Notes: generated from the letters alone by a model not told the origin. A DNA stretch of 64,000 nt from Acholeplasma laidlawii (GCF_015709225.1 NZ_JADNRS010000037.1:1-64000); one strand, 5' to 3'; counted from the stretch's first letter, positions 32,360 through 41,855 are shown. Numbers and translations are program-made.

Positions 32360-32395
32360 AAGAACTATCAAAATAATTTTGATAGTTCTTTTTAT
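32360..32395. terminator. Bidirectional terminator between the GGDEF remnant and the prenyl synthase gene
   Basis: A long A/T-flanked perfect stem around AAGAACTATCAAAAT (from 32360) and its complement, with T runs on both strands. It would serve the convergent ispA gene as well. Confidence 0.8.
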
Positions 32396-33231
32396 TATTT
32401 TCTTCTATTTAATAATAGTTTAATTTGTGTATGTATAACAGTATCTTTAATATAGAGAGACTCGATTAATGTATTTAATGTATCAACATATGTATTTAGT
32501 ACTTGATTGGCTTTATCTAAACCAAGCAGTGACACATAGGTAGGTTTATTTCTAATGTCATCTGATTTAGATTTACCAAATTCCTCAGGTGATAATGTAT
32601 ATTCTAATATGTCATCTTGAATTTGGAAAATAAGTCCAATATAGTAACCTAAATCTTCATAACTTTTTATATCATGATCTGAAAGAATAACGCCAGCTAT
32701 CATGAGGCTTGCTTGAATGAGGTTAGCTGTTTTTAGTTCATACATTAAATTTAAATCTTCTATTGTAATCATTTTATCTTCGGATTCAATATCCTTGATT
32801 TGACCAAAGACCATACCGGTACTTCCAGCTTTAGAAGAAATAATATCGATGATTTCAACTTTTTGTAGAGCGCTTAGATATTTGTTTTGAGTAACAAGTC
32901 TAAAACTATCTGTTAGAAGTGCATCACCAGCTAGGATGGCTATAGCTTCGTCAAAAGCAATATGTACAGTTGGTTTTCCACGTCTTAGTGTATCATCATC
33001 CATTGCAGGAAGATCGTCATGAATAAGCGAATAAGTGTGAATCATTTCAACAGCTAAAAATACTTCTATGTAAGGTGTTGGATCAACACCTTTACTTTCA
33101 AGTAAGGTCATCCCTAACATAGGTCTTATGCGTTTACCATCACCGAGTAATGCATAGGCCATAGCCGCTTTTAATTTACTTTCAGGTAATGTTTCGATAT
33201 AAGCTTTTAGTCTATTTTCAATTGTTGGCAT
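32395..33231 (-). CDS. ispA: Polyprenyl (farnesyl/geranylgeranyl) diphosphate synthase
   Basis: Condenses isoprenyl diphosphates with allylic primers. 278 residues. The first Asp-rich motif is in LIHDDLPAMDDD near residue 73, GKPTVH follows, and the second Asp-rich motif is in FQIQDDILEY near 208. GGAG is placed well before the ATG at 33231 on the minus strand. Product length cannot be fixed, but the residues before the first Asp-rich motif (ETYSLIHDD type, here MIHTYSLIHDD) fit short-chain FPP/GGPP synthases of the IspA group. In acholeplasmas such products feed carotenoids and undecaprenyl lipids. No other isoprenoid genes are nearby. Confidence 0.92.
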   Translation of the reverse strand: MPTIENRLKAYIETLPESKLKAAMAYALLGDGKRIRPMLGMTLLESKGVDPTPYIEVFLAVEMIHTYSLIHDDLPAMDDDTLRRGKPTVHIAFDEAIAILAGDALLTDSFRLVTQNKYLSALQKVEIIDIISSKAGSTGMVFGQIKDIESEDKMITIEDLNLMYELKTANLIQASLMIAGVILSDHDIKSYEDLGYYIGLIFQIQDDILEYTLSPEEFGKSKSDDIRNKPTYVSLLGLDKANQVLNTYVDTLNTLIESLYIKDTVIHTQIKLLLNRRK

Positions 33232-33353
33232 AAAATGTACTCCAATAATATATGAAATATTACGGGTCTCCTTAATGTTTAGTTTTATGTAAAACCTATT
33301 GTAACATAATTATGATAAGCGACTAATATTTTAACTTTACTTAGAGGTTTTAC

Positions 33354-33653
33354 TTAAAACTTTTTATAACCACCCGTGCCATATCTGACACAAGTAGAAA
33401 CTCTACTTAGAGTGGTAGAACTAATTTTAGTTTCCTCTGTGATTTGTTCGTAAGTTTTTCCTTCTATAAGGCGTTTTGTAGCTAATATTCTTTGTGACAT
33501 AGCTTCGATTTCTTTCATGGTTAATAGATCCCTAAAAAAATTATAAGCATCCTCTAATGTTTCTAGTTTTAAAATACTTTCAAATAATAGATCATTTACA
33601 TCACTTTTTAATTTAGATATACAAGACTCCTTTTTAAATAGATTATAGGTCAA
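33354..33653 (-). CDS. TrpR-like DNA-binding protein, YerC/YecD family
   Basis: A small regulator with a TrpR-type helix-turn-helix. The core LEDAYNFFRDLLTMKEIEAM followed by QRILATKRLIEG and a recognition part ISSTTLSRVSTCVRYG is the YerC pattern. The longest frame uses TTG 33653, overlaps the ABC remnant upstream and has no ribosome-binding site. The best Shine-Dalgarno (AAAAAGGAG, 33627-33635) precedes an ATA codon at 33620-33618, which is where family members normally begin (just before SKLKSD). The real start is therefore uncertain, with 88 to 99 residues. Target genes unknown. Confidence 0.8.
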   Translation of the reverse strand: MTYNLFKKESCISKLKSDVNDLLFESILKLETLEDAYNFFRDLLTMKEIEAMSQRILATKRLIEGKTYEQITEETKISSTTLSRVSTCVRYGTGGYKKF

Positions 33654-33873
33654 AGACCGTGTGAATGTCTTTTACATCCACCATGTCCCTATTAAAAATG
33701 ATACTTGAATCTCGCATAAAAAGCAATCTATCAGACACTTGTTTAGCGAAATTAAGGTCATGAGTAACTATAAGTATACCAATGTCTTCTTTTTTAAGAT
33801 CTTTTATGATTTCTACTAGATCACCGATGAGCATCAACAAAAAAGGGTGGCAAGCAATTTTAGATAATTTCAA
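33643..33873 (-). pseudogene. C-terminal remnant of an ABC transporter ATPase
   Basis: About 60 codons of an ABC ATPase tail: after a short unrelated start, LVEIIKDLKKEDIGILIVTHDLNF with the H-loop histidine, then AKQVSDRLLFMRDSSII, typical of amino-acid or metal ABC ATPases. Walker A, the signature and Walker B are absent, and there is no promoter-proximal part. The residues before LVEIIKDL come from the opposite-strand sequence at the junction near 33830. It is non-functional. Confidence 0.7.
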
Positions 33874-33898
33874 AAAGTATGCAGAAAGTTATAACTAA
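33827..33898 (+). pseudogene. Possible C-terminal tail of an SRPBCC/AHSA1-like gene
   Basis: 24 codons to TAA 33898. GWQAILDNFKKYAES resembles the last helix of SRPBCC (AHSA1) proteins, which end in a GW....L..L..Y pattern. It abuts the ABC remnant on the other strand, so this spot is a junction of two decayed genes. The segment is too short for certainty. Confidence 0.3.
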
Positions 33899-34113
33899 CT
33901 CTTAAGTTCGGTGGTTTTGGTAAAACTTTTTAACTATGCTTTACTCAAATTTATGTAATATTTCCTACAATAAAATACACTTTATGTTAAACTTCTAGGT
34001 ATAGAAGTATATTTTATATGAAATAGAAACTTACATTGTAAAATAAGTTACAAAACAAAAAAAGAGAAGATCCTATAAGAAAGTGACTTCTAATAAAGGG
34101 AGATGAATTTAAC

Positions 34114-35304
34114 ATGGAATTTAACACTGTACAATCCATCATTGAAGCAATCAAGATGAGTAAACCTGTCATTGTTGTAGATGATCATGATTTACAAAAT
34201 ACGGGGAGTTTAATTTTTAATGCAGAAAAATTAAACTTAAATAATATCAGTTTTTTAAAAGAGTATGGTGATAAATATATATATGTTGCTGCAAGTAAAC
34301 AATATTATGAAGGTTTAAACATTGATCCAGTATATGAAGTAGTTGGGTCTATGCATGCTTTTAAAGATACTACTATTTCATTAACTGACACGCTTAAAGA
34401 CGATCCATCCAATATTCTTGCAACCACCCAATCTGTATTAAATAAGAAAAAAGTTGAATACTTTAATAATGGTGTTGTATTCCCTTTGATTACAAGATTA
34501 GGTGGTACATTAAAAAGAGTTGCGCATCCTGAAGCTATCGTAGACTTGTCTGAACTAGCTAATCTTAAACCAGTTGGTGTGTTATCACTATTATTAAATA
34601 ATGATAAACAACCAATGAAGATGGATGAGATTATAGAGTTTGCTACAAAACACGCACTACCAATCGTTTCTGTAGAATCCATTATTAGATACCGTCAAAT
34701 GACAGAAAGTTTAATTAAAAAAGCAGCCGAGGCTAAACTTCCTACAAAACATGGTGAGTTTAGAATGGTTGGCTTTGAAAATGCCATTAATGGTGAACAC
34801 CATGTTGCCTTAGTTAAAGGTGATATTAAACCTGGTGAAGAAGTATTAGTACGTGTACACTCTGAATGTTTAACAGGTGATGCTTTTGGTTCACTAAAAT
34901 GTGATTGTGGTGAACAACTTCAAGCTGCCTTAGATAATATTGAAAAAGCAGGCAAAGGTGTACTACTTTATATGAGACAAGAAGGGCGTGGTATTGGTTT
35001 AATCAATAAGATTAAAGCATATCACTTACAAGATTTAGGTATGGATACTGTAGAAGCTAACATCGCATTAGGTTTTGAAGAAGACCTAAGAGATTACGGT
35101 ATTGGTGCTCAAATTCTTAAAGATTTAGGTGTGGGTAAAATAAGATTAATGACGAATAACCCACTTAAAATATCTGGGTTATCTGGTTATGGCTTGGAGA
35201 TTACTTCAAGAGAACCGATTATTTTAAACCATAATGAAAAAAACGAAGAGTATCTAAGAACTAAACAAAAGAAAATGGGTCATCTTCTAAAGTACAAAGA
35301 TTAA
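34114..35304 (+). CDS. ribA: RibBA-like protein: degenerate DHBP synthase domain plus intact GTP cyclohydrolase II
   Basis: 396 residues. The C-terminal half (about 210-396) has a full GTP cyclohydrolase II core: zinc cysteines in [23 protein letters not shown] with catalytic residues, and GIGAQIL. It opens GTP to the first riboflavin pathway intermediate. The N-terminal half is homologous to DHBP synthase (RibB), but the active-site loop DDEDRENEGD appears as [10 protein letters not shown], losing the Arg and acidic residues. The HTEA motif reads HPEA. RibB activity is thus probably lost. No other rib genes and no FMN riboswitch are seen nearby. AAAGGGAG precedes ATG 34114. I use the symbol for the intact half only. 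Confidence 0.88.
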   Translation: MEFNTVQSIIEAIKMSKPVIVVDDHDLQNTGSLIFNAEKLNLNNISFLKEYGDKYIYVAASKQYYEGLNIDPVYEVVGSMHAFKDTTISLTDTLKDDPSNILATTQSVLNKKKVEYFNNGVVFPLITRLGGTLKRVAHPEAIVDLSELANLKPVGVLSLLLNNDKQPMKMDEIIEFATKHALPIVSVESIIRYRQMTESLIKKAAEAKLPTKHGEFRMVGFENAINGEHHVALVKGDIKPGEEVLVRVHSECLTGDAFGSLKCDCGEQLQAALDNIEKAGKGVLLYMRQEGRGIGLINKIKAYHLQDLGMDTVEANIALGFEEDLRDYGIGAQILKDLGVGKIRLMTNNPLKISGLSGYGLEITSREPIILNHNEKNEEYLRTKQKKMGHLLKYKD

Positions 35305-35334
35305 TTTAAAAATTTATATCATTAATGTTATAAT
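35305..35334 (+). promoter_or_regulatory. Promoter of the B-repeat lipoprotein gene
   Basis: TTTAAA (35305-35310), 18-nt spacer, TATAAT (35329-35334), directly after the ribA stop and 38 nt before the start codon. Confidence 0.5.
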
Positions 35335-35372
35335 AACTCATACATAAAACATAAGCGAGGGGCAATAACATT

Positions 35373-37091
35373 ATGAACAAAAAATTTAAAACAAGCATTT
35401 TTGGTGTCTTTTTACTAACCATGGTGCTTTTTTTAATGGCATGTGATACGAATACGAATCCTAGTGATCACATAGATACTCCATTAAGTTACACATTAAT
35501 GTTTGATTCGAATGGGGGATCAAGTATTGATAATAAAATATTTAAAGCAGGCGATAAGATAGAACTTGATTTAGCACCTCCAACTAAAGATGGCTACATC
35601 TTTATTGGATGGGAACTAAGTATGCCAACCATCATGCCGGCATATAATGTCACTTTAAAAGCAACTTGGGAACCAAATAGCTATTCGATTACATTTGATA
35701 CCGAAGGCGGTAGTAGTATAGATCCACTAACACTTCCTTATTTAGAAGGGTTACCTGAAATAGAAGTGCCAACTAAAGAAGGTTATATTTTTGGTGGTTG
35801 GGATATTACATTACCAGATATGATGCCGTTAAACGGACTTAACGTCAAAGCAATCTGGACTAAAGCATCTTATACAGTAACATTTGATACAGGTGGTGGT
35901 AGCAAGATTGACCCTATAGTTCTAGCATATGAAGAAAACATCTATGCACCATTAGAACCTACAAAACCAGGTTATATATTTATAGGTTGGGATAAAGAAC
36001 TTCCAGATACCATGCCTGCACATGATGTGCATCTTAAAGCAGTATGGGAAAGAATCATACTTGATTCTAATGACACACTTAGAGAAAACTTTGAATCACT
36101 TCAAGCAATTAAAGACAGTGGACAAAACTCTAGTGAATATATGGATTATGATTATATTGGAGAAACCTATGTACTTTGGGAACTGGTGAATGCACGTATT
36201 GACTTAGGAATGACTAAAGGTGGTAATGCCATAACTATTGGAGGTTTTGGTAATATCTATACTGATGCAGGTATGGGGCGCATTTATGCAGCACAAATCC
36301 ATGACGGGATACAAAGTATATCTTTTGATGCAAGACTACCATTTTCACCTAAATCTACATACCCACAAGTTAATGGTAAAGATAAAGCAATCAATGTAGT
36401 TATTAAAGTGTTTATTAATGGTGAACTCATAGAATCCTTTAAATTTAAAGATGATGATGAAGCAAATAAAGGTACAACTTTTAGTATAGATAACCTAAAC
36501 ATCACAGGGACTTACAGTCTTTCTATTGAGGTAAGTAGTGGACACCGTTTAACACTTGATAATATTTTATGGATAACCAATAAATCAGGAGATATTTCAG
36601 AAACAGAACCTGTTTTGATTGATTTTGAATCTGCATCAAATGATTTTGATTACACAGAACAAGTAAGAAACATCGGTGGTATTGATTTTATGATGAAAGA
36701 AGTACATACACTAAATATGCATGGTGATAAAGAACTAGCATATATGGATAGTGAAGTACATGGTAATGTCGTTGCAAGATTCAGAGGGCTTAGTACACAC
36801 TATATGAGTACTGAAAGTGCTTATATGTATAATGTGGAAGCATTTATCCATGTAGATACTTTATCCTTTGATGCAAGATTATTTGGATCAAATGGGTACT
36901 TTACATTTGAAAGTGTCATCAATGTCTATTATATGAATGATGAAACATCTACTTTTGAATTACTAGATACTGTATCCGGCCTAACAGAAGACTTTATGTA
37001 TTATGAAATATTAATAGATAAATCAAATGTACAAATAAAAATTGAAGTACTTAATGGTACGGTCAATATCGATAACATCAAATTTAACTAA
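35373..37091 (+). CDS. Surface lipoprotein with three Listeria-Bacteroides (InlB B) repeats
   Basis: 572 residues. A signal peptide with lipobox LMAC (cysteine near residue 24) anchors it to the membrane. Three B-repeats follow at about 38-100, 102-163 and 164-226, each with F-D-(S/T)-x-G-G-S and G-Y-I-F-x-G-W motifs. The C-terminal 340 residues contain two related beta-rich modules, both with an LSFDAR-type strand (ISFDARLPFS; LSFDARLFG) and a terminal NIDNI-like strand, resembling carbohydrate-binding type jelly rolls; this last point is inference. A likely adhesin or glycan-binding surface protein. It has its own promoter and terminator. Confidence 0.85.
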   Translation: MNKKFKTSIFGVFLLTMVLFLMACDTNTNPSDHIDTPLSYTLMFDSNGGSSIDNKIFKAGDKIELDLAPPTKDGYIFIGWELSMPTIMPAYNVTLKATWEPNSYSITFDTEGGSSIDPLTLPYLEGLPEIEVPTKEGYIFGGWDITLPDMMPLNGLNVKAIWTKASYTVTFDTGGGSKIDPIVLAYEENIYAPLEPTKPGYIFIGWDKELPDTMPAHDVHLKAVWERIILDSNDTLRENFESLQAIKDSGQNSSEYMDYDYIGETYVLWELVNARIDLGMTKGGNAITIGGFGNIYTDAGMGRIYAAQIHDGIQSISFDARLPFSPKSTYPQVNGKDKAINVVIKVFINGELIESFKFKDDDEANKGTTFSIDNLNITGTYSLSIEVSSGHRLTLDNILWITNKSGDISETEPVLIDFESASNDFDYTEQVRNIGGIDFMMKEVHTLNMHGDKELAYMDSEVHGNVVARFRGLSTHYMSTESAYMYNVEAFIHVDTLSFDARLFGSNGYFTFESVINVYYMNDETSTFELLDTVSGLTEDFMYYEILIDKSNVQIKIEVLNGTVNIDNIKFN

Positions 37092-37131
37092 CAACAAAAA
37101 ACTCAAACTAAGGTTTGAGTTTTTTGTTGTA
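37092..37131. terminator. Bidirectional terminator, 18-bp perfect stem
   Basis: 37092-37109 pairs perfectly with 37114-37131 around a 4-nt loop, with A and T runs on each side so that it can work for the converging lipoprotein and UDG genes. Confidence 0.9.
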
Positions 37132-37133
37132 GC

Positions 37134-37715
37134 TTAAGTGTGAAGTATCTTTTGAATAAGGTGTCGTAAAACGGGTAGAACATCTATTTCAAACCAAGGG
37201 TTTTTATTTAACCAAAATAAGTTTAAAGGTGATGGATGTGGTAGGGGAAAATACTTTGGTAAATATTGATTATAAGATTTAACTGTTTGGGTCAGGTTTT
37301 GATTGAAATCTTTACCTAAATAATAACTTTGACTGTATTGCCCAATAAGAATTATTAGTTTTACATTGGGCATTAAACCAAGTAGTTTTGGATGCCACAT
37401 TGATGCGAAGTCCTTCCTTGGAGGCTTATCACCAGACTTTGATTTACCTGGAAAATAAAAATCCATGGGCATTTGACCAAATAACTTGTTGTCATAGAAT
37501 GTCTTTTCATCAACACCTAACCAACTTCTTAACTTTTTACCACTTTGATCCATCCAAAGCAAGTTTTTTTCTTGAGTCTTTATCCCTGGTGCTTGGCCAA
37601 TGATCAGTATTTTGGTGGAACTACTTACATCAAATAAGGGTTTCCACCCTTTTGATGTAAATTCAGTTTGATCAGAGTGATTTATAATATCATTTCTAAT
37701 AGTATCTATAGTCAT
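37134..37715 (-). CDS. Uracil-DNA glycosylase family protein
   Basis: 193 residues. Shows the UDG fold motifs GQAPG (water-activating loop) near residue 35 and HPSPLN (minor groove loop) near 158, the latter typical of UDG superfamily enzymes. The length and the GQAPGxxT start resemble the small stand-alone UDG-like proteins of bacteria and not family 1 Ung (which has GQDPYH). It probably removes uracil or related damaged bases from DNA. Single gene, converging on the lipoprotein gene. Confidence 0.85.
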   Translation of the reverse strand: MTIDTIRNDIINHSDQTEFTSKGWKPLFDVSSSTKILIIGQAPGIKTQEKNLLWMDQSGKKLRSWLGVDEKTFYDNKLFGQMPMDFYFPGKSKSGDKPPRKDFASMWHPKLLGLMPNVKLIILIGQYSQSYYLGKDFNQNLTQTVKSYNQYLPKYFPLPHPSPLNLFWLNKNPWFEIDVLPVLRHLIQKILHT

Positions 37716-37756
37716 AATTTACACCTTCTTATTATAAGTATACTCTATCATAAAAA

Positions 37757-37788
37757 TAAAAAAGAAGATGGATGCATCCACCTTCTTT
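37757..37788 (-). terminator. Terminator of the minus-strand membrane protein gene
   Basis: A 14-bp near-perfect palindromic stem (37761-37774 with 37775-37788, one G-U on transcription of the minus strand) and a T-rich tail toward lower coordinates. It overlaps the stop codon of the gene. Confidence 0.75.
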
Positions 37789-38647
37789 AAGATTGTTGTT
37801 CTTCTTTAGATATGAAAGGCATACCTTTTAATATGAAGTTTGAAGAGTTGATCTTATATGTATTTGTGAGATCGCCTTCAATTTTAACTGGGTTTGTAAA
37901 GTAAAGTTCACTTAAACCGTGAATGCCTACACCAAGTAAACTGACGATTGTCATATCCATCTTAATTTTAGAGAATACATTAATTTCTTCAGGAACAAAG
38001 AATGCACTATCCTTTTTAACAATCAAGTTAATAATGACGTTGTTTCGTTTGGTTGTTTCATTATATAGCAAGAATGCTCTACTATATGGATACCCCTTTG
38101 GAGGTACAAAGAAAAATCTTGTATCCTGTCTTTCAAAGTAAATTTGATTAAATGTGATCTTAGATATAAGTTTACCTTCAACAACCTTAAATGGTATTTT
38201 AAAGGAGAAGAATTTATAGTCGTTAATATTTGATGCAACGTGATCAATATCAGCATTTTGTTCAATCATGTGAAATACATAATCTTTTCTTTGGACATAT
38301 CTTTCAACATATCTTTCTGATTCATTATAAATTAACATGCGGTCCATAAATTCAATGATGGAATAGTTACTAGAGTTAAATTGTAACTCTCTAAATAGTT
38401 CCGCACGACGGTTGACGTCATCATTAATTTGACTGACGGTTGTATTATGATGAAGGATTAATAAACTAAATAAAGTACTGGAACCAAAAGAACCAAATGC
38501 AATAATAATAGCCGCAATACGAATACCAATAACATCAATAGTTGATGCTAAATATTCATCAAAAACAAGTGATAAAATAGATAGTGTTAATACTAAAACA
38601 CTAAACGCAATGACGATACTAAAAATAATAAGTTGTCTTCTTTTCAT
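37787..38647 (-). CDS. Two-helix membrane protein with cytosolic domain, unknown function
   Basis: 286 residues. Two hydrophobic helices are near the N terminus (about 8-28 and 38-66), separated by a short loop, followed by about 210 soluble residues of mixed alpha/beta character without a motif I recognise. The topology (two helices, then a large domain) would place the domain in the cytoplasm. Transcribed away from speA across a 127-nt gap that must hold both promoters. Confidence 0.7.
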   Translation of the reverse strand: MKRRQLIIFSIVIAFSVLVLTLSILSLVFDEYLASTIDVIGIRIAAIIIAFGSFGSSTLFSLLILHHNTTVSQINDDVNRRAELFRELQFNSSNYSIIEFMDRMLIYNESERYVERYVQRKDYVFHMIEQNADIDHVASNINDYKFFSFKIPFKVVEGKLISKITFNQIYFERQDTRFFFVPPKGYPYSRAFLLYNETTKRNNVIINLIVKKDSAFFVPEEINVFSKIKMDMTIVSLLGVGIHGLSELYFTNPVKIEGDLTNTYKINSSNFILKGMPFISKEEQQS

Positions 38648-38774
38648 AACGTAACCCCCAGTAGATTATATTATACGACATTTACGAAAAATATGGTTAT
38701 TAAATCTTTAAAAAGTTGAATAATATGGTATTATAAAATAACAAAATAATAATACAATAAGGGAGTGTGCATCA

Positions 38775-40250
38775 GTGGCAAAATTAGACCAAACCAAAAC
38801 ACCTTTTTACGACAAAATTAAAAGTTATGGACAGTCACATACTGTCGCATTAGACGTGCCTGGTCATAAACTAGGCAGAATTCAAAACGACTTTAGAGAC
38901 TATGTTGGAGAACATCTATTTTTGTTAGATGCCAATGCTCCAAGAGGTTTAGATAATCTATCGAAACCTAAAGGCGTTATTAAGGAAGCACAAGTGCTAG
39001 CTGCTGATGCTTTTGGAGCAGACCATGCTTATTTTTTAATGAATGGTACCTCACAAGGTATTATGGCAATGATTATGACAGCTTGTCGTGCCAAAGAAAA
39101 GATTATTATACCTAGAAATGTCCATAAATCTGCGATTAATGGACTTATCCTATCAGGTGCTATGCCTATTTTTATGAAACCTTATATTGATAGTGAATTA
39201 GGAATTGCTAATGGGATTGATATTGAAGAGTTAAAAGAAACGATTGCAGAACATCCAGATGCTAAGGCAGTATTTGTGATTAACCTGACTTATTTTGGGG
39301 TAACTTCTAATTTAGAAGAAGTTGTAAAGATTGCACATGCGCATGACATGTTAGTGTTATGCGATGAAGCGCATGGTGCACACTTTAATTTTAATGATAA
39401 ATTACCAATCAGTGCTATGGCTGCTGGTGCTGATATGTCAGCAGGAAGTATACATAAAACAGTAGGATCATTAACACAATCTTCTATCTTACTTATTAAA
39501 GGTAACCGTATAGAACCAAGTAGAGTTCAATCTACTTTAAATATCTTGCAATCAACATCACCTTCATCGCTATTTATGGCATCGATAGATGCATCTAGAA
39601 GCCATATCGCAGTGCATGGTAAAGAAGCATTAGATAAATTAATTCAAATGGCTCAAAAAACCAGAGATGAAATTAATCAGATACCTGGTTTAAAAGCTAT
39701 TACTAAACAAGATATCATGAATAAAAAAGGCCATAATTATGATGAAACAAAAATTATGGTTAAAGTATCTGACTTAGGTATTACAGGATTTGAAGCATAC
39801 AACATATTAAGTGATAAGTTTGGTATTCAAATGGAGTTAGCTGAAACCCATCTAATTTTAGCAGTCTTATCCATTGGTACAACCCAAAATGATTTTGATA
39901 GATTTGTTGTAGGGTTAAAAGGATTAACTGAATATAAAAAGGATGTTAAGATTGCACATAAGATTAGGTTTACATATCCAGATTCTTATACTAGACCACG
40001 TGAGGCATACCACGCACCTAAAAAATATGTAAAAATAGAAGATGCTTTAAATGAAGTAGCTGCAGAAAATATTATGGTGTATCCTCCAGGTATACCACTT
40101 GTAATACCAGGAGAAATTATTAATCAAGAAATATTAGATGATTTGGAATTTTATACAACACAAGGATCTACCATATTATCTGACACAGAAGATGGATATA
40201 TTAAAGTAGTAGATAAAGACTTGTGGTTTAAATATGAGGGAGACTTATGA
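38775..40250 (+). CDS. speA: Orn/Lys/Arg decarboxylase, probably arginine decarboxylase (SpeA-like)
   Basis: PLP-dependent fold-type I decarboxylase. 491 residues, the short Gram-positive form (SpeA/YaaO). Motifs: FLMNGTSQGI near residue 77, CDEAHGAHF near 196 and the PLP lysine in SIHKTVGSLTQSS near 228. GTG start (38775) with AAGGGAG as ribosome-binding site. The stop overlaps the agmatinase start (ATGA), which argues for arginine as substrate: arginine to agmatine, then agmatine to putrescine and urea. Confidence 0.9.
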   Translation: MAKLDQTKTPFYDKIKSYGQSHTVALDVPGHKLGRIQNDFRDYVGEHLFLLDANAPRGLDNLSKPKGVIKEAQVLAADAFGADHAYFLMNGTSQGIMAMIMTACRAKEKIIIPRNVHKSAINGLILSGAMPIFMKPYIDSELGIANGIDIEELKETIAEHPDAKAVFVINLTYFGVTSNLEEVVKIAHAHDMLVLCDEAHGAHFNFNDKLPISAMAAGADMSAGSIHKTVGSLTQSSILLIKGNRIEPSRVQSTLNILQSTSPSSLFMASIDASRSHIAVHGKEALDKLIQMAQKTRDEINQIPGLKAITKQDIMNKKGHNYDETKIMVKVSDLGITGFEAYNILSDKFGIQMELAETHLILAVLSIGTTQNDFDRFVVGLKGLTEYKKDVKIAHKIRFTYPDSYTRPREAYHAPKKYVKIEDALNEVAAENIMVYPPGIPLVIPGEIINQEILDDLEFYTTQGSTILSDTEDGYIKVVDKDLWFKYEGDL

Positions 40251-41113
40251 AATTAAGCAAAGTAGATTTATCATTTCAATCATGCACATCAAGCTATGAT
40301 GAAGCAGATGTAGTTATTTATTCAGTACCTATGGATGCAACAACATCCTTTAGACCAGGTACACGTTTTGCAGGTAATGCAATACGTGTAGACTCATTTG
40401 GGGTAGAATGGTACTCACCTTACCGTGATGCAGACTTAAAAGATTTTAAGACTGTAGATACAGGAGATTTAGATTTACCAATCGGTGCAGTTGAAGATGC
40501 ACTTGATATCGTATATGAAGCAACTAAGACAGTCATTAATGATGGTAAAAAACCAATGGTAATTGGTGGAGAACACTTAATTACCTATCCAGTATTAAAA
40601 GCACTACATGAAAAATATAATGACCTACACGTCATCCATTTAGATGCACATACTGATTTACGCGAAGAATTCTTTGGTAGAGAATTATCTCATGCAACAT
40701 TTATGAGACAAGCTCATAAATTCTTAGGAAATCATAAAATATTCCAATTCGGTATTAGAAGTGGTGACAAGCATGAGTTTGAGTGGGCTAAGAAACACAT
40801 CCACCAACAAAAGTTTGATTTTGAAGGTCTAGATAAGATTGTTGATCAAATCAAAGATAAACCTGTATATATTACAATCGACTTAGATGTACTAGATCCA
40901 GCAGTATTTCCTGGTACAGGTACCCCTGAACCAGGTGGTATGCAATATAAAGACTTATTATGGGCTTTTGACCAATTTGAAAAACTAAACCATATTGTAG
41001 GTGCTGATATTGTTGAGTTATCACCATATTTAGACCCAAGTGGTGCATCCAATGCAGTCGCTGCAAAATCTTTAAGAGAATTAATTTTAATACTTCATAA
41101 AAATAAAAAATAA
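40247..41113 (+). CDS. speB: Agmatinase (arginase/ureohydrolase family)
   Basis: Mn-dependent hydrolase that converts agmatine to putrescine and urea. 288 residues. Metal ligands are visible: GGEHLIT near residue 107, HLDAHTDLR near 128 and the SIDxDxxDP-type motif here as TIDLDVLDPA near 208. The RPGTRFAG and GTPEPGG segments are typical of SpeB. Overlaps speA by 4 nt, so the pair is a two-step polyamine pathway. No spermidine synthase is in the window. Confidence 0.93.
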   Translation: MKLSKVDLSFQSCTSSYDEADVVIYSVPMDATTSFRPGTRFAGNAIRVDSFGVEWYSPYRDADLKDFKTVDTGDLDLPIGAVEDALDIVYEATKTVINDGKKPMVIGGEHLITYPVLKALHEKYNDLHVIHLDAHTDLREEFFGRELSHATFMRQAHKFLGNHKIFQFGIRSGDKHEFEWAKKHIHQQKFDFEGLDKIVDQIKDKPVYITIDLDVLDPAVFPGTGTPEPGGMQYKDLLWAFDQFEKLNHIVGADIVELSPYLDPSGASNAVAAKSLRELILILHKNKK

Positions 41114-41148
41114 TTATTAAATGTCATACATGTTATATGAATAATTTC

Positions 41149-41178
41149 TTACACTTAAGTGCGCATATAATATACAAT
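41149..41178 (+). promoter_or_regulatory. Possible promoter
   Basis: TTACAC (41149-41154), 18-nt spacer, TACAAT (41173-41178); 37 nt before the start of the small membrane protein gene. Confidence 0.35.
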
Positions 41179-41214
41179 GAAATAAATATCTACTATTAAA
41201 GGGGGAGATAGGAT

Positions 41215-41715
41215 ATGAAAGCATTAAGTGAACGTAAAAAAATATATTGGGTTGTAGGCATATTTACTTTGATAATGTTTGTATTAATATGTTTACCAAC
41301 CAAAAGTGAAAGAGATTATAGTACTGCAGTTTATAGATTAGAAAAGTATCTGGGTGATTTGACTGAGATTAATATACATCAAGCTTTATACAATGAAGAC
41401 ACTATGTACATCATATTTACAAGTAATAATATAGAAGAATTAACACCATATACTGCGGTTTCTGTTGCATCGTATAATTATCAAGGGGAAGATGCAGGGG
41501 GATTAATCATTATCAACTCAACATTCTTTTCTGTTACAACAAATAGATATTATAATGACAGTATTAGAATTCCAAATTGGTTAGTGGCAAACGGTATTAA
41601 TCCTAGAATATTTATAGCTGCCGGACTTGCAATTATATCGATGTCATTAACATACGTATATATTCAAAAGAAAAGTAAGAATGACAATAAAAATGATTTA
41701 GAAAACACAAAATAA
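41215..41715 (+). CDS. Small membrane protein of unknown function
   Basis: 166 residues with one membrane helix near each end (about 12-30 and 122-142) and about 90 residues between, which would lie outside the membrane; the C terminus is basic and Asn/Lys-rich. A very strong AAGGGGGAG ribosome-binding site precedes ATG 41215. No family recognised. Confidence 0.65.
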   Translation: MKALSERKKIYWVVGIFTLIMFVLICLPTKSERDYSTAVYRLEKYLGDLTEINIHQALYNEDTMYIIFTSNNIEELTPYTAVSVASYNYQGEDAGGLIIINSTFFSVTTNRYYNDSIRIPNWLVANGINPRIFIAAGLAIISMSLTYVYIQKKSKNDNKNDLENTK

Positions 41716-41734
41716 CAATCAAATAATTTGTAGT

Positions 41735-41773
41735 AAAACAAGTCATCCCTATCTATGGGAGGGCTTGTTTTTA
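41735..41773 (+). terminator. Terminator
   Basis: Outer 8-bp stem (41735-41742 with 41764-41771) plus a short inner stem, followed by a T run. Confidence 0.75.
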
Positions 41774-41855
41774 TTATAACTAGATAAAAAATAGTGTATG
41801 AAATATCTAATTAAATATTAAGAGAAATAAAATAACATTTTAGAATGTTTTATAA

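Noticed and set aside
33899-34113. FMN riboswitch before the RibBA-like gene
   Set aside because: None of the conserved RFN-element blocks (such as AGGGGCAGGGTG) occurs; only AT-rich sequence.
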